Assembly: GCA_003453215.1 (NCBI GenBank)
Contig: DMMB01000069.1
Coordinates: 24,276-88,275 of the forward strand
DNA: 64,000 nucleotides
Source: Oscillospiraceae bacterium
Lineage (GTDB): Bacteria > Bacillota > Clostridia > Oscillospirales > Ruminococcaceae
Reading direction: 5' to 3'
Below the pieces are notes generated by a model. It was not told the origin of the DNA. It saw only the letters and a list, made by a program, of their open reading frames with translations, and ran no database searches. A program made the translations under genes and the position numbers. Below, in pieces: positions 1 through 7,708 of the stretch (its first letter is position 1; each line of letters begins with the position of its first letter).

Positions 1-386
1 CCGCTCCACTCGGAAACGGTATTCCCCTGGGCAATCTGCAGTTCGCCCGCTGTGGCGGTCAGCTGCCACGCGCCGCGGCCGGTAAGGGTCAGTTCTACCT
101 CCAGCTCTCCGGCGGAATAAAGGGCCGGTTCCGCCCCGCGGGTCGGGCCGGCTTGTTCGGAGACGGCTACTGGGCTGCTGCCAATCGCGGCGCCATCCAT
201 GGAAAGGCGCAGAGAACCGCCCTGCTGCCACAGCACCGAAATACCAAACACCAGCAAAATGGCGGCGGCCATGGCGCTCCATCGGCCAAAGGCCGGGTGG
301 CGCGGGGCCGGCGGCGCGGTTATTGCCTCCTGCAGCAGGTCTTCCTCAATGCCGGTAATGGCTGATGCTAAGGCCTCATGCTTCAT
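1..386 (-). CDS. Anti-sigma-factor-like membrane protein (3' end outside window)
   Basis: The frame runs open from an ATG at 386 to the window edge, so only about 128 N-terminal residues are visible. Residues 1-34 look cytoplasmic (MKHEALASAITGIEEDLLQE), then one membrane segment (AAAILLVFGISVLW, about residues 39-54) leads into an extracytoplasmic, beta-rich part (GELEVELTLTGRGAWQLTA). Its start overlaps the last 11 bases of the upstream ECF sigma gene, which suggests translational coupling. Position and topology fit an anti-sigma factor that holds that sigma factor at the membrane. I recognise no zinc-binding anti-sigma motif, so the role rests on context. Confidence 0.7.
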   Translation of the reverse strand, partial: MKHEALASAITGIEEDLLQEAITAPPAPRHPAFGRWSAMAAAILLVFGISVLWQQGGSLRLSMDGAAIGSSPVAVSEQAGPTRGAEPALYSAGELEVELTLTGRGAWQLTATAGELQIAQGNTVSEWS

Positions 387-942
387 AGCTCCACCCCTCC
401 CTTTCAAGATAATGCTTTAGCCTGGTACGGGTTCGCAGCAGCATGGATTTGACACGGCTTTCGGAAAAGCCGAAATGATCGGCAATTTGCCCCACGGGCT
501 GACACAGAAAATATCGCTGCAGAAAAACCTGCCGGCTTTCTTCCTTTTCGGTACGCAGAAAAGCACTAAGCACCCGGGAAAATTCGGCGGCTTCCGCTTC
601 GCTTTGCGGTTCGCTGCCGGCGGGCAGATATTCTGCCAGCTCCTCCAGCGAAAGCGCCGCTTCCCCTCCGCCCCGCTTTTCAGCCATTTTGGCCTTATAC
701 CGGTTCAGCGCCAGATTGCGGGCAATGCGTCCGAGGAAGGCCGCCAAAAACTGCGGCCGCTGCGGCGGAATGGCATTCCAGGCCCGCAGATAGGTATCAT
801 TGACATTTTCTTCGCTGTCTTCACGATCCGCTAAAATATTCATGGACAGCCGCATACAGTATGCCCCGTATTTGCGGGAAGTTTCAGCGATGGCATCGGG
901 ACTGCGCTGCCAGTAGAGTTCGATGATCTTTTCGTCCTCCAT
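376..942 (-). CDS. ECF-type RNA polymerase sigma factor
   Basis: 188 residues with the two sigma-70 domains of ECF factors. Region 2 spans about 10-85 (ARNLALNRYKAKMAEKR at its end), and region 4 spans about 125-180 with the helix-turn-helix VGQIADHFGFSESRVKSMLLRTRTRL. The ATG at 942 has an AAAGGAG ribosome binding site 7 bases upstream. The gene is followed with overlap by a single-pass membrane protein, the usual sigma/anti-sigma arrangement. An ECF-style promoter (GCAACC, 17-base gap, GTCTA on the minus strand) lies just upstream, which suggests autoregulation. The signal and regulon cannot be told from this window. Confidence 0.9.
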   Translation of the reverse strand: MEDEKIIELYWQRSPDAIAETSRKYGAYCMRLSMNILADREDSEENVNDTYLRAWNAIPPQRPQFLAAFLGRIARNLALNRYKAKMAEKRGGGEAALSLEELAEYLPAGSEPQSEAEAAEFSRVLSAFLRTEKEESRQVFLQRYFLCQPVGQIADHFGFSESRVKSMLLRTRTRLKHYLEREGWSYEA

Positions 943-985
943 CGGGCGCTCCTTTCCTGCTTTTCGGAAAGCTTCCTCACCCTTA

Positions 986-1013
986 TAGACAACATTGGCC
1001 CGGGTTTGGTTGC
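986..1013 (-). promoter_or_regulatory. ECF-style promoter of the first sigma factor gene
   Basis: Read on the minus strand, GCAACC (1013-1008) is followed after 17 bases by GTCTA (990-986), then TAAG. This resembles AAC/CGTC-type ECF promoters and sits about 45 bases before the sigma gene start. It looks unlike the TTGACA/TATAAT promoters elsewhere in the window. Autoregulation is inferred. Confidence 0.55.
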
Positions 1014-1069
1014 GCGGAAAAGCAAATTTTTTTATTTTTGAGAGAAAATTTTTGGGGGAGAGAGAAAAT

Positions 1070-1103
1070 CCGCAGGAGTCACAGGGGGCTGCTGCGGTTT
1101 TTT
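1070..1103. terminator. Terminator-like hairpin after the DUF1836 gene
   Basis: CCGCAG and CTGCGG arms enclose a 16-base loop. A run of T follows on the plus side and ATTTTC on the minus side. It lies directly after the minus-strand stop at 1104. Confidence 0.5.
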
Positions 1104-1715
1104 CTACGGTATTAAATCCAGATTTCCGCCATCTTCCACCGTGTGGCCCTCCAGCAGCAAAAGTTTTTCCGCCAAAAGGCGGGAAAAGCCGCCGATGACC
1201 GCCGCCGTGGCAATGATCTCCTCCACCCGGTCGGTATCCAGCATGGTGGGCTCTTCATCAACGTGCTTCAGGATGGTGGCACAGGCCGCGCGAACCTCCT
1301 GGGTAAAGTAACAGGCCGCCAGGCTGTGCCGTTCCACATATTCGGTGTAAAAGGGCTGCAGTTCCTCCTCGGTCAGATCGGAGGGGATGAGCCGCTGCAC
1401 CAGTGAAATGCTTAATCCCTGCTTCAAAGTGCAGATCATGATAAGGTAGGCAAGATGCACGCGGTAGTAACGTTTTTTGATGGGACCGGGCATCGCGCGC
1501 GTGCGCACGTAGTTATTAATGGCCGCTGCCGTAACGGCTTCTTCCTCTTTCAGTTCGGGCGGGAGATAATCCAGATAGCCGCGCAGCAGGGTGACAACCT
1601 GCTCCATATAGAGGCCGATATCCGGGATTTCCTCCCATGCGGGAAGACGGTAGCGATTGAGATAGCGATCCCAGCGGCGCAGCTTGGCCGCTACCAGGTC
1701 ATTATCAAAACTCAC
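1104..1715 (-). CDS. DUF1836 family protein
   Basis: 203 residues, mostly helical and soluble, matching the DUF1836 pattern: an N-terminal segment with IPDIGLYMEQVVTLL, then a helix-turn-helix-like KRYYRVHLAYLIMICTLKQGLSISLVQRL. Start is GTG at 1715 with AGAGAGGTG upstream. The function of the family is not established; a DNA-binding role is sometimes suspected from the helix-turn-helix-like part. It is monocistronic here, with TATAAT (minus strand, 1746-1741) as a plausible -10, and is divergent from degV. Confidence 0.8.
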   Translation of the reverse strand: MSFDNDLVAAKLRRWDRYLNRYRLPAWEEIPDIGLYMEQVVTLLRGYLDYLPPELKEEEAVTAAAINNYVRTRAMPGPIKKRYYRVHLAYLIMICTLKQGLSISLVQRLIPSDLTEEELQPFYTEYVERHSLAACYFTQEVRAACATILKHVDEEPTMLDTDRVEEIIATAAVIGGFSRLLAEKLLLLEGHTVEDGGNLDLIP

Positions 1716-1792
1716 AGTAAGTCACCTCTCTTTGGGCGATATTATACCACAGCCAAAAGAAGCCCGCAAGGACCTATAATGAATATTATGGC

Positions 1793-1821
1793 TTGACATA
1801 ATCATAAAAATAGTGTAATCT
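1793..1821 (+). promoter_or_regulatory. Sigma-A-type promoter of the DegV gene
   Basis: TTGACA at 1793-1798, 17-base spacer, TAATCT at 1816-1821. It lies 36 bases before the TTG start at 1857. Confidence 0.7.
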
Positions 1822-1856
1822 AATGAAGCATATTAGATGAAAGAAGGTTCTGTATC

Positions 1857-2738
1857 TTGTACGAAATCTTTACCGATACCGCTGCCAACCTGGATTGCTC
1901 GCTGCTGGAGGAACTGGGAGTTGGCCTTATCCCGTTTTCCTTTTACTATAATGGCGAGGAACACCGCGTCACCAGCCTGGAACAATTTGATGGGCACGCC
2001 TATTATGATATGATCCGGGCCGGAACCGAAGTGACGACCTCGCTGGTTGATCCCCAGCGGTACATCGATGGCTTTACGCCTGTGCTGCAGCAGGGCCATG
2101 ATGTTCTGTTTGTGGGGATGTCCAGCGGCATCAGCGGCAGCTATGCTTCCGCCGAAGTGGCAGCCGCCACGCTGCGGGAAGAATTTCCGGAGCGAAAAAT
2201 CCGTCTGGTGGATACCCTTTCCGCTTCGCTGGCCGAAGGGCTGCAGGTGCTGAAAGCCGTGGAGGGCCGCGCCGAGGGGGTGGACATCGATACAATGGCC
2301 GACCGCCTGCTGGAAAGCCGCCACAATATGTGCCAGGTCTTTACGGTGGATAACCTGAAATACCTGAAACGGACCGGGCGGATCAGCAACCTGAAAGCGG
2401 CTGTTGGTACCGTACTGCAGATCAAGCCCCTGCTGAAAGGGGACCCGGAGGGGAAAATTGTCTGCTTTGCCCAGGTGCGGGGCCGGAAAAAATCCATCGA
2501 AATGATGGCGGAGCAGTACGACCGCTATGTGGAAAACGCCGAGTGCGAAACCATCGGCATAGCGCATGGCGACTGCCCGGAGGACGCGGAAGCCTTGATT
2601 GCCCTGCTGAACCGCAACCACCCCCCGAAAAATATCATCAATGCCTGCTATGAACCGATGACGGGTGCCCACGTAGGCCCCGGCGCCCTGGCGCTGTTTT
2701 TCTACGGAAAAAAGGAGTTCCGTCCGGCCACGAAGTGA
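1857..2738 (+). CDS. DegV family (fatty-acid-binding, EDD fold) protein
   Basis: 293 residues, the usual DegV length. Diagnostic stretches are the opening YEIFTDTAANLD, GTEVTTSLVDPQRY, VLFVGMSSGISGSYASAE, RIRLVDTLSASLAEGLQV-like beta-alpha core and the C-terminal GAHVGPGALALFF. Family members bind a single fatty acid; in Firmicutes several act as FakB subunits that present exogenous fatty acids to FakA kinase. No FakA is in this window. Translation starts at TTG, chosen because AAGAAGG sits 9 bases upstream and no ATG fits the frame. The gene stands alone behind its own promoter. Confidence 0.92.
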   Translation: MYEIFTDTAANLDCSLLEELGVGLIPFSFYYNGEEHRVTSLEQFDGHAYYDMIRAGTEVTTSLVDPQRYIDGFTPVLQQGHDVLFVGMSSGISGSYASAEVAAATLREEFPERKIRLVDTLSASLAEGLQVLKAVEGRAEGVDIDTMADRLLESRHNMCQVFTVDNLKYLKRTGRISNLKAAVGTVLQIKPLLKGDPEGKIVCFAQVRGRKKSIEMMAEQYDRYVENAECETIGIAHGDCPEDAEALIALLNRNHPPKNIINACYEPMTGAHVGPGALALFFYGKKEFRPATK

Positions 2739-2808
2739 TTTATTCGAGAATGCAGTCTGTTTATTCTGTTATTCCGAATAATTTTTCGCTATAACCGAAC
2801 AATAATCA

Positions 2809-2837
2809 TTGCCCCCGCAGGTTGTGGGGGCTATAAT
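2809..2837 (+). promoter_or_regulatory. Promoter of the first Fec-type importer operon, with inverted repeat in the spacer
   Basis: TTGCCC (2809-2814), 17-base spacer, TATAAT (2832-2837). The spacer is almost filled by an inverted repeat: GCCCCCGCA, 3 bases, TGTGGGGGC (2811-2831). The hairpin has no T run, so I read it as a possible operator rather than a terminator. A loose Fur-like AATAATCATT sits at 2801-2810, and a TTATTC-C-GAATAA palindrome lies at 2769-2781. Confidence 0.55.
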
Positions 2838-2917
2838 TATCTTTACCATTATTCTACACGCAGACAATCGGTAAACTGTGCATTTTTACAACCATACAAT
2901 AACAGGCGGCGTTTTTT

Positions 2918-4030
2918 ATGATAAAATCCACGGCAAAACTGCATACAGATCCAAAGGCCGTGGGGAAACTGCGCCTATGGGCACTGGCAGCCCTGCTGCT
3001 GGTTGTTTTTGTGGCATCGTTTTTCCTGGGACGGTACGGTGTTTCCCTGACGCTGGGGCAATTCCTGGGGCTGATGGCAGAAGGACTGCAGCGGGTGCTG
3101 ACTTCAATCATCAACGGCGTGGGCAAACTTTTCGGGTTTTCCATCGACCGGTTGTTCACCGTCCCGGTGACCTGGCCAGCGGTTATGGAAACCATTGTAT
3201 TTAATATCCGTATGCCCCGCATTATTATGGCCTGCCTGGTGGGCTGCTGCCTGGCTTCCGCCGGCGCGTGCTATCAGGGGGTATTCCAGAACCCGATGGC
3301 GGCCCCCGACCTGCTGGGTGCTTCCACCGGCGCCTGCTTTGGCGCTGCGCTGGCAATTCTGCATGGGCGTTCTTCCGCTATGATTACGCTGTACGCATTT
3401 TCTTTCAGCCTGCTGACGGTGCTGCTGGTCTTTGTGATAGGCCAACGGGCCCCGGGGCAAAAGACCGTAAACCTGATCCTGGCCGGCATTATGATCAGTT
3501 CGCTTTTTTCGGCAGGAACTTCTTATATCAAACTGGTGGCGGACCCCGGCAGCAAACTGCCGGAGATTACCTACTGGCTGATGGGCAGCCTTTCCGGCAC
3601 CCGCGGCGTTGATATTCGCTTTGCTATTTTCCCCATGGCACTGGGACTTATCCCCTTACTGCTTATCCGCTGGCGGCTGAACCTGCTGACACTGGGAGAA
3701 GAGGAAGCCCGCGCCCTGGGGATCAATACCGCCCTGCTGCGGCTGATTGTAGTGGTATGCGCCACACTGGTGACGGCCGCCTCCGTTTCAGTCAGCGGTC
3801 TCATTGGCTGGGTGGGGCTGGTCATTCCCCATCTATGCCGTCGATATATCGGCAACGATTACCGCAAGCTGCTGCCGGCTTCGATGCTGTTTGGAGCGAC
3901 ATTTTTGCTGTTGGTGGATAACATCAGCCGGAACCTGCTGGCGGTGGAAATCCCCATCGGTATTTTGACTGCCTTTATTGGTGCACCGTTCTTTATTTAC
4001 CTGATGCACCAGAAGGGAGGCCATGTATGA
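2918..4030 (+). CDS. FecCD-family ABC transporter permease
   Basis: 370 residues with about 9-10 hydrophobic segments and the family signatures RMPRIIMACLVGCCLASAGACYQGVFQNPMAAPDLLG-like core, EEEARALGIN and LIGWVGLVIPHLCRR (described in pieces). This family forms the inner-membrane channel of importers for ferric siderophores, haem, corrinoids and related chelates. Its stop codon overlaps the ATG of the ATPase gene (4027). The N-terminus carries about 20 charged residues before the first segment. The substrate cannot be read from the permease. Confidence 0.93.
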   Translation: MIKSTAKLHTDPKAVGKLRLWALAALLLVVFVASFFLGRYGVSLTLGQFLGLMAEGLQRVLTSIINGVGKLFGFSIDRLFTVPVTWPAVMETIVFNIRMPRIIMACLVGCCLASAGACYQGVFQNPMAAPDLLGASTGACFGAALAILHGRSSAMITLYAFSFSLLTVLLVFVIGQRAPGQKTVNLILAGIMISSLFSAGTSYIKLVADPGSKLPEITYWLMGSLSGTRGVDIRFAIFPMALGLIPLLLIRWRLNLLTLGEEEARALGINTALLRLIVVVCATLVTAASVSVSGLIGWVGLVIPHLCRRYIGNDYRKLLPASMLFGATFLLLVDNISRNLLAVEIPIGILTAFIGAPFFIYLMHQKGGHV

Positions 4031-4809
4031 ATCCTTCCATTCAGGCCGAGGAAGTACGCTTTTCCTACGGCAAAAACGAAGTGCTGCGCGGGGTGAACTT
4101 TGCTGCGCAAAGAGGACAACTCATCGCGGTGCTGGGCCCCAACGGTGCCGGAAAAAGCACCCTGTTTCGCTGCCTGCTGGGTCTTTACCACAATTACCAT
4201 GGCTCCATAAAAATAGACGGCCGGGAAGTAAAGAGCCTGCAGCCGCGGGAAATCGCGGCCAAGGTGGCCTATATTCCGCAGACACAGACACCAACCTTTC
4301 ACTATACGGTACTGGAGATGGTGCTGATGGGCACCACCCACCGGGTACGTGGGCTGCAAAGCCCCGGCGAAAAGGAAGAAGCCATTGCGCGGGAAGCGCT
4401 GGCCCAGGTGGGCATAGCGGATATGGAACAGCGCAGTTTTGGACAGCTTTCCGGCGGCGAGCAGCAGCTGGTGCTGATAGCCCGGGCGCTGGCCCAGCAA
4501 ACCGAGCTGCTGATTATGGATGAACCAACCAGCAGCCTGGACTATGGCAATCAGCTGCGAGTGATGCAGCGGGTAAAGGAACTGGCGCAGCAGGGTTATA
4601 CCATTCTGCTTTCCAGCCACAACCCCCAGCAGGACTTGCTGTTTGCCGATCGCATTCTAGCCCTGCACGATGGCGTTATCTGCGCTGACGGCGCACCGAG
4701 AACGGTGGTTACACCGGAGCTGCTGGACAAGCTGTATCACATCAAAACACGGCTGGCAGAAGCCGAAGAAGGACGCTTGATTGTGCCGCTGCTAAAGGGG
4801 GACAGCTGA
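4027..4809 (+). CDS. ABC transporter ATP-binding protein (FecE/FhuC type)
   Basis: 260 residues with Walker A GPNGAGKST (about 38-46), Q-loop IPQTQ, signature LSGGEQQLVLIARALAQ (about 143-159), Walker B LLIMDEPTSSLD and the H-loop LLSSHNP. It energises the permease encoded immediately upstream, overlapping it by 4 bases. Its last base is the first base of the methyltransferase ATG at 4809, so the three genes are translationally coupled. Confidence 0.95.
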   Translation: MNPSIQAEEVRFSYGKNEVLRGVNFAAQRGQLIAVLGPNGAGKSTLFRCLLGLYHNYHGSIKIDGREVKSLQPREIAAKVAYIPQTQTPTFHYTVLEMVLMGTTHRVRGLQSPGEKEEAIAREALAQVGIADMEQRSFGQLSGGEQQLVLIARALAQQTELLIMDEPTSSLDYGNQLRVMQRVKELAQQGYTILLSSHNPQQDLLFADRILALHDGVICADGAPRTVVTPELLDKLYHIKTRLAEAEEGRLIVPLLKGDS

Positions 4810-5525
4810 TGTTTACCTGGAATGAAGATATGATCCGCTTTTTGCAGGATGCCAGCGAGCAAAGCGACTACCACCGCCTGCTGGCCAAGTACCTGGCCGA
4901 GCGGCTGCCCCAAAACGCCCATGTGTGTGACGCGGGCTGCGGACTGGGTTACCTCAGTCTGCGGCTGGCCCCCTATTGCCGCCAGGTCACAGCGGCGGAT
5001 ATTAGCCCGGAGGCCCTGGCAGTGCTGCACGAAAACTGCATAAAAGAGGGCATCACCAATATAGAGACCCGCTGCGGCGCCATCGACGCCATGGCGCCCG
5101 ATCCTCCCTACGATGCGATGATTTTCTGCTTTTTCGGCACCGGAGACGAAGCGCTGCGCATTGCCAAAAAACAATGCTGCGGCCCCGTTATCATCATAAA
5201 AAAAGCATGGAGCGAACATCGTTTTTCCATTGGAAAGCAAAAGCTGAGCCACGAAGGCTACGAAGACACGATGGCGCTGCTGGAAAACCTGCATATTCCC
5301 CACCGGGGTGAAACCCTGGAAATGGAGATGGGGCAGCCTTTCCGCAGTGTGGCGGATGCCTGCCGTTTCTTTGAAATTTACGATAAAAGCGGCGCTGCTG
5401 TCACCGAAGAGGCTGTAAAAGTGCGGCTGACCTCCACCGGGAACGAAACATTCCCCTGGTACCTGCCGCAGCCCAAAATCATGGGCATTATTACGTTGGA
5501 TAGCAGTGACATCTCTGAGTTATAA
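4809..5525 (+). CDS. Class I SAM-dependent methyltransferase embedded in importer operon
   Basis: 238 residues with a Rossmann methyltransferase domain: motif I VCDAGCGLGYLSLRL (about 37-51), then the acidic motif II turn VTAADISPEALAVL (about 58-71). The C-terminal half (FEIYDKSGAAVTEEAVKVRL) is not a domain I recognise. It starts on the last base of the ATPase gene and ends 38 bases before the solute-binding protein gene, so it is built into the operon. This suggests it acts on the imported chelate or its ligand, or helps release the metal. The substrate is unknown. Confidence 0.85.
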   Translation: MFTWNEDMIRFLQDASEQSDYHRLLAKYLAERLPQNAHVCDAGCGLGYLSLRLAPYCRQVTAADISPEALAVLHENCIKEGITNIETRCGAIDAMAPDPPYDAMIFCFFGTGDEALRIAKKQCCGPVIIIKKAWSEHRFSIGKQKLSHEGYEDTMALLENLHIPHRGETLEMEMGQPFRSVADACRFFEIYDKSGAAVTEEAVKVRLTSTGNETFPWYLPQPKIMGIITLDSSDISEL

Positions 5526-5563
5526 AAAATCCAAAGCCACAAAAAAGAAGGAGAAAAAAGAAC

Positions 5564-6655
5564 ATGAAAAAGATGCTAAGCATTCTGCTGGCCGTCATGA
5601 TGATCGCCACCTTGGCGCTGACCGGCTGCGGACAGAACAATGATCCTCCCCTGGATCCCGATCCCACCACCCGTACTTTTACCGACTCCCTGGGCCGTGA
5701 AGTAACCCTGCCTACAAACCTTTCCAAGATCGCCATTTCCGGCCCTCTGGCACAGATTGTCGTATTTGCCATTGCGCCTGAAATGATGGTTGGTACGGTC
5801 AATGGCTGGTCGGATGCCGCCAAGGATCTGATTCCCGAAGAATACTACAACCTGCCCCAGCTGGGCCAGCTGTATGGTGGCAAGGGCGAACTGAATCTGG
5901 AAACCCTGCTGCAGTCCGGCGCTGAGATTGTTATCGACGTGGGCGAACAGAAGGACGGCATGGCCGATGACCTGAATGCTCTGCAGGAGCAGACTGGGAT
6001 TCCTTTTGTACACATTGACTGCTACACCGGCAGCATGGGCGATACTTACCGCACCCTGGGTGCCCTGCTTGGTAAAGAGACCGAGGGCAACGCTCTGGGC
6101 GAGTATTGCGATAAGGTTTATACCCGCACCCAGGACATTGCCAACAGCGTAGAGAAGGTAAACCTGCTGTACTGCCTGGGCGATAAGGGCGAGAACGTCA
6201 TTGCACAGGGCAGCTACCATGCGGAGGTCATTGACCTGCTTTCCAACAACCTGGCTGTTGTGGATTCTCCCTCTTCCAAGGGCAGCGGCAACGAAGTGGA
6301 TATGGAACAGATCCTGAAGTGGAACCCGGATGTTATCCTCTTTGCCCCCGGCAGCGTATATGCTACGGTTGGTGGGGATTCTGCTTGGCAGGGCGTTAAT
6401 GCCATCAAGAATGGCACCTACTATGAGGTACCGAATGGTCCTTACAACTGGATGGGCTTCCCTCCCTCCGTTCAGCGTATGCTGGGTATGATGTGGATGG
6501 CAAAACTGCTGTACCCCGAAGCGGCCGATTATGACCTGTACACCGAGGTAAATGAGTACTTCCAGCTGTTCTACCACACCAACCTGAGCGAGGATGCCTA
6601 CAATGCTCTGGTTGCCAATTCCATCGGCACCGTAGAAGTAAAGGCTGCCGCCTGA
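5564..6655 (+). CDS. Fe/B12/haem-type periplasmic-binding lipoprotein
   Basis: 363 residues. It has a signal peptide with lipobox LTGC (Cys22), an acidic/proline linker, then the FecB/BtuF-type fold: TRTFTDSLGREVTLP near the start, PEMMVGTVNGW, LNLETLLQSGAEIVIDV, and WNPDVILFAPG. It would capture the substrate outside the cell and feed the permease at 2918. AGAAGGAG lies upstream of the ATG. It is last in the operon and is followed by a strong terminator at 6672. Confidence 0.93.
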   Translation: MKKMLSILLAVMMIATLALTGCGQNNDPPLDPDPTTRTFTDSLGREVTLPTNLSKIAISGPLAQIVVFAIAPEMMVGTVNGWSDAAKDLIPEEYYNLPQLGQLYGGKGELNLETLLQSGAEIVIDVGEQKDGMADDLNALQEQTGIPFVHIDCYTGSMGDTYRTLGALLGKETEGNALGEYCDKVYTRTQDIANSVEKVNLLYCLGDKGENVIAQGSYHAEVIDLLSNNLAVVDSPSSKGSGNEVDMEQILKWNPDVILFAPGSVYATVGGDSAWQGVNAIKNGTYYEVPNGPYNWMGFPPSVQRMLGMMWMAKLLYPEAADYDLYTEVNEYFQLFYHTNLSEDAYNALVANSIGTVEVKAAA

Positions 6656-6671
6656 TCTTTTCTGTACAAAC

Positions 6672-6706
6672 TGTCCGGCCATTTTGCGATGGCCGGACAT
6701 CTTTTT
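6672..6706 (+). terminator. Intrinsic terminator of the first Fec-type operon
   Basis: Perfect 11-base-pair stem TGTCCGGCCAT/ATGGCCGGACA with loop TTTGCG, followed by TCTTTTTG. Confidence 0.92.
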
Positions 6707-6758
6707 GCACGCGGATGGTATTGCCGAATGTTTTTTCACCTTTTACGGTAGAATGGAC

Positions 6759-6787
6759 TTGTAAGCAGGCACAAAAAGCGGTATAAT
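6759..6787 (+). promoter_or_regulatory. Promoter of the IclR-family gene
   Basis: TTGTAA (6759-6764), 17-base spacer, TATAAT (6782-6787). The 5' leader is about 45 bases. Confidence 0.75.
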
Positions 6788-6840
6788 AGCATTAATATCA
6801 TTATTCTTTAAAAAGGCAAGCGGGAAGGACGAGGAACAGC

Positions 6841-7605
6841 ATGGTAGAGGCCGGCGGGCGAGTACAATCCATCGAAAAAGCGGTAAGAATCCTGGAGATT
6901 TTGGCAGAGGCCGGCGGTCCCATGCCGCTGCGGGAAATTGCCCGCCGTACAGCGCTGCCCAAAAGCACCCTGCATGGCATTATTTCTACTCTGCGGGAAA
7001 CCGGCCTGGTAGAGCAATCGGCAGAAGACGGCTGCTATGGGCTGGGTCTGCACCTGTTTGAACTGGGGTGTGCTGCCAGCGACAGCCGGGATATTACCGC
7101 CATTAGCCGGCCCTTTTTACAGGAGTTGGCCAATCGCGCCGGAGAAACCGCCTTCTTGGCAGCTCTGGATGGCACCGATACCCTGTTGCTGGAGGTCATG
7201 GAAGCTCCTAACCCACTGCGGGTAGCGCTGGCTCCCGGCACCCGTTTTCCACTGTATTGTACTGCACAGGGAAAGGTTTTTCTGGCGTGGAACGAAAATA
7301 TTCTGCGGCAAATCTGCCGCAGCGAACCGGTTGCCTATACCCCCCACACCCATATTTCCCCGGAACAAATCCAGGCCGACGCCGCTGCCACACGGGAACG
7401 CGGCTATGCGATTGAAGACGGCGAACACCGGATTGGCCTGAGGGCCCTGGCAGCCCCCATTGCCGATATCGATGGAAAGGTGCGATATGCTATCGGCGTT
7501 GTTGGTATGTTCCGTCTGGTGCAATCGGAGGAGTTCGCTACCGCCGCTCATCTGGCAGTAGAGGCAGCCCGCGCCATTGCCGCCTCCCTGCAGCGTAGAC
7601 CGTAG
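6841..7605 (+). CDS. IclR family transcriptional regulator
   Basis: 254 residues. The N-terminal winged helix-turn-helix (about 8-65) has the IclR pattern VQSIEKAVRILEILAE and LREIARRTALPKSTLHGIIS. The C-terminal effector domain has PGTRFPLYCTAQGKVFLA, GYAIEDGEHRIGLRALAAPI and YAIGVVGM. IclR proteins usually sense small carboxylates or aromatics and often regulate a nearby operon. Neither neighbour is an obvious carbon catabolic operon, so the target is not evident. It has its own promoter and terminator. Confidence 0.92.
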   Translation: MVEAGGRVQSIEKAVRILEILAEAGGPMPLREIARRTALPKSTLHGIISTLRETGLVEQSAEDGCYGLGLHLFELGCAASDSRDITAISRPFLQELANRAGETAFLAALDGTDTLLLEVMEAPNPLRVALAPGTRFPLYCTAQGKVFLAWNENILRQICRSEPVAYTPHTHISPEQIQADAAATRERGYAIEDGEHRIGLRALAAPIADIDGKVRYAIGVVGMFRLVQSEEFATAAHLAVEAARAIAASLQRRP

Positions 7606-7627
7606 AAAAACAGAAAAGGATCAACGG

Positions 7628-7653
7628 AGCCGCCCCCGAAGGGACGGCTTTTT
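7628..7653 (+). terminator. Terminator after the IclR gene
   Basis: Stem AGCCGCCCC/GGGACGGCT with one mismatch and loop CGAA, then TTTTTATT. Confidence 0.75.
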
Positions 7654-7661
7654 ATTCTATT

Positions 7662-7701
7662 AAAAAGCCGCGCATCCTGCCTGGTGGAAGAATGCGCGGC
7701 T
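7662..7701 (-). terminator. Terminator of the rex-hydrogenase operon
   Basis: On the minus strand, AGCCGCGCAT and ATGCGCGGCT form a perfect 10-base-pair stem with a 16-base loop, followed by TTTTAA. Confidence 0.88.
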
Positions 7702-7708
7702 ATTTCGA

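Noticed and set aside
2795..2813. Fur box upstream of the first Fec operon
   Set aside because: Only about 12 of 19 positions match the classic consensus, concentrated in one half; too weak to call alone.
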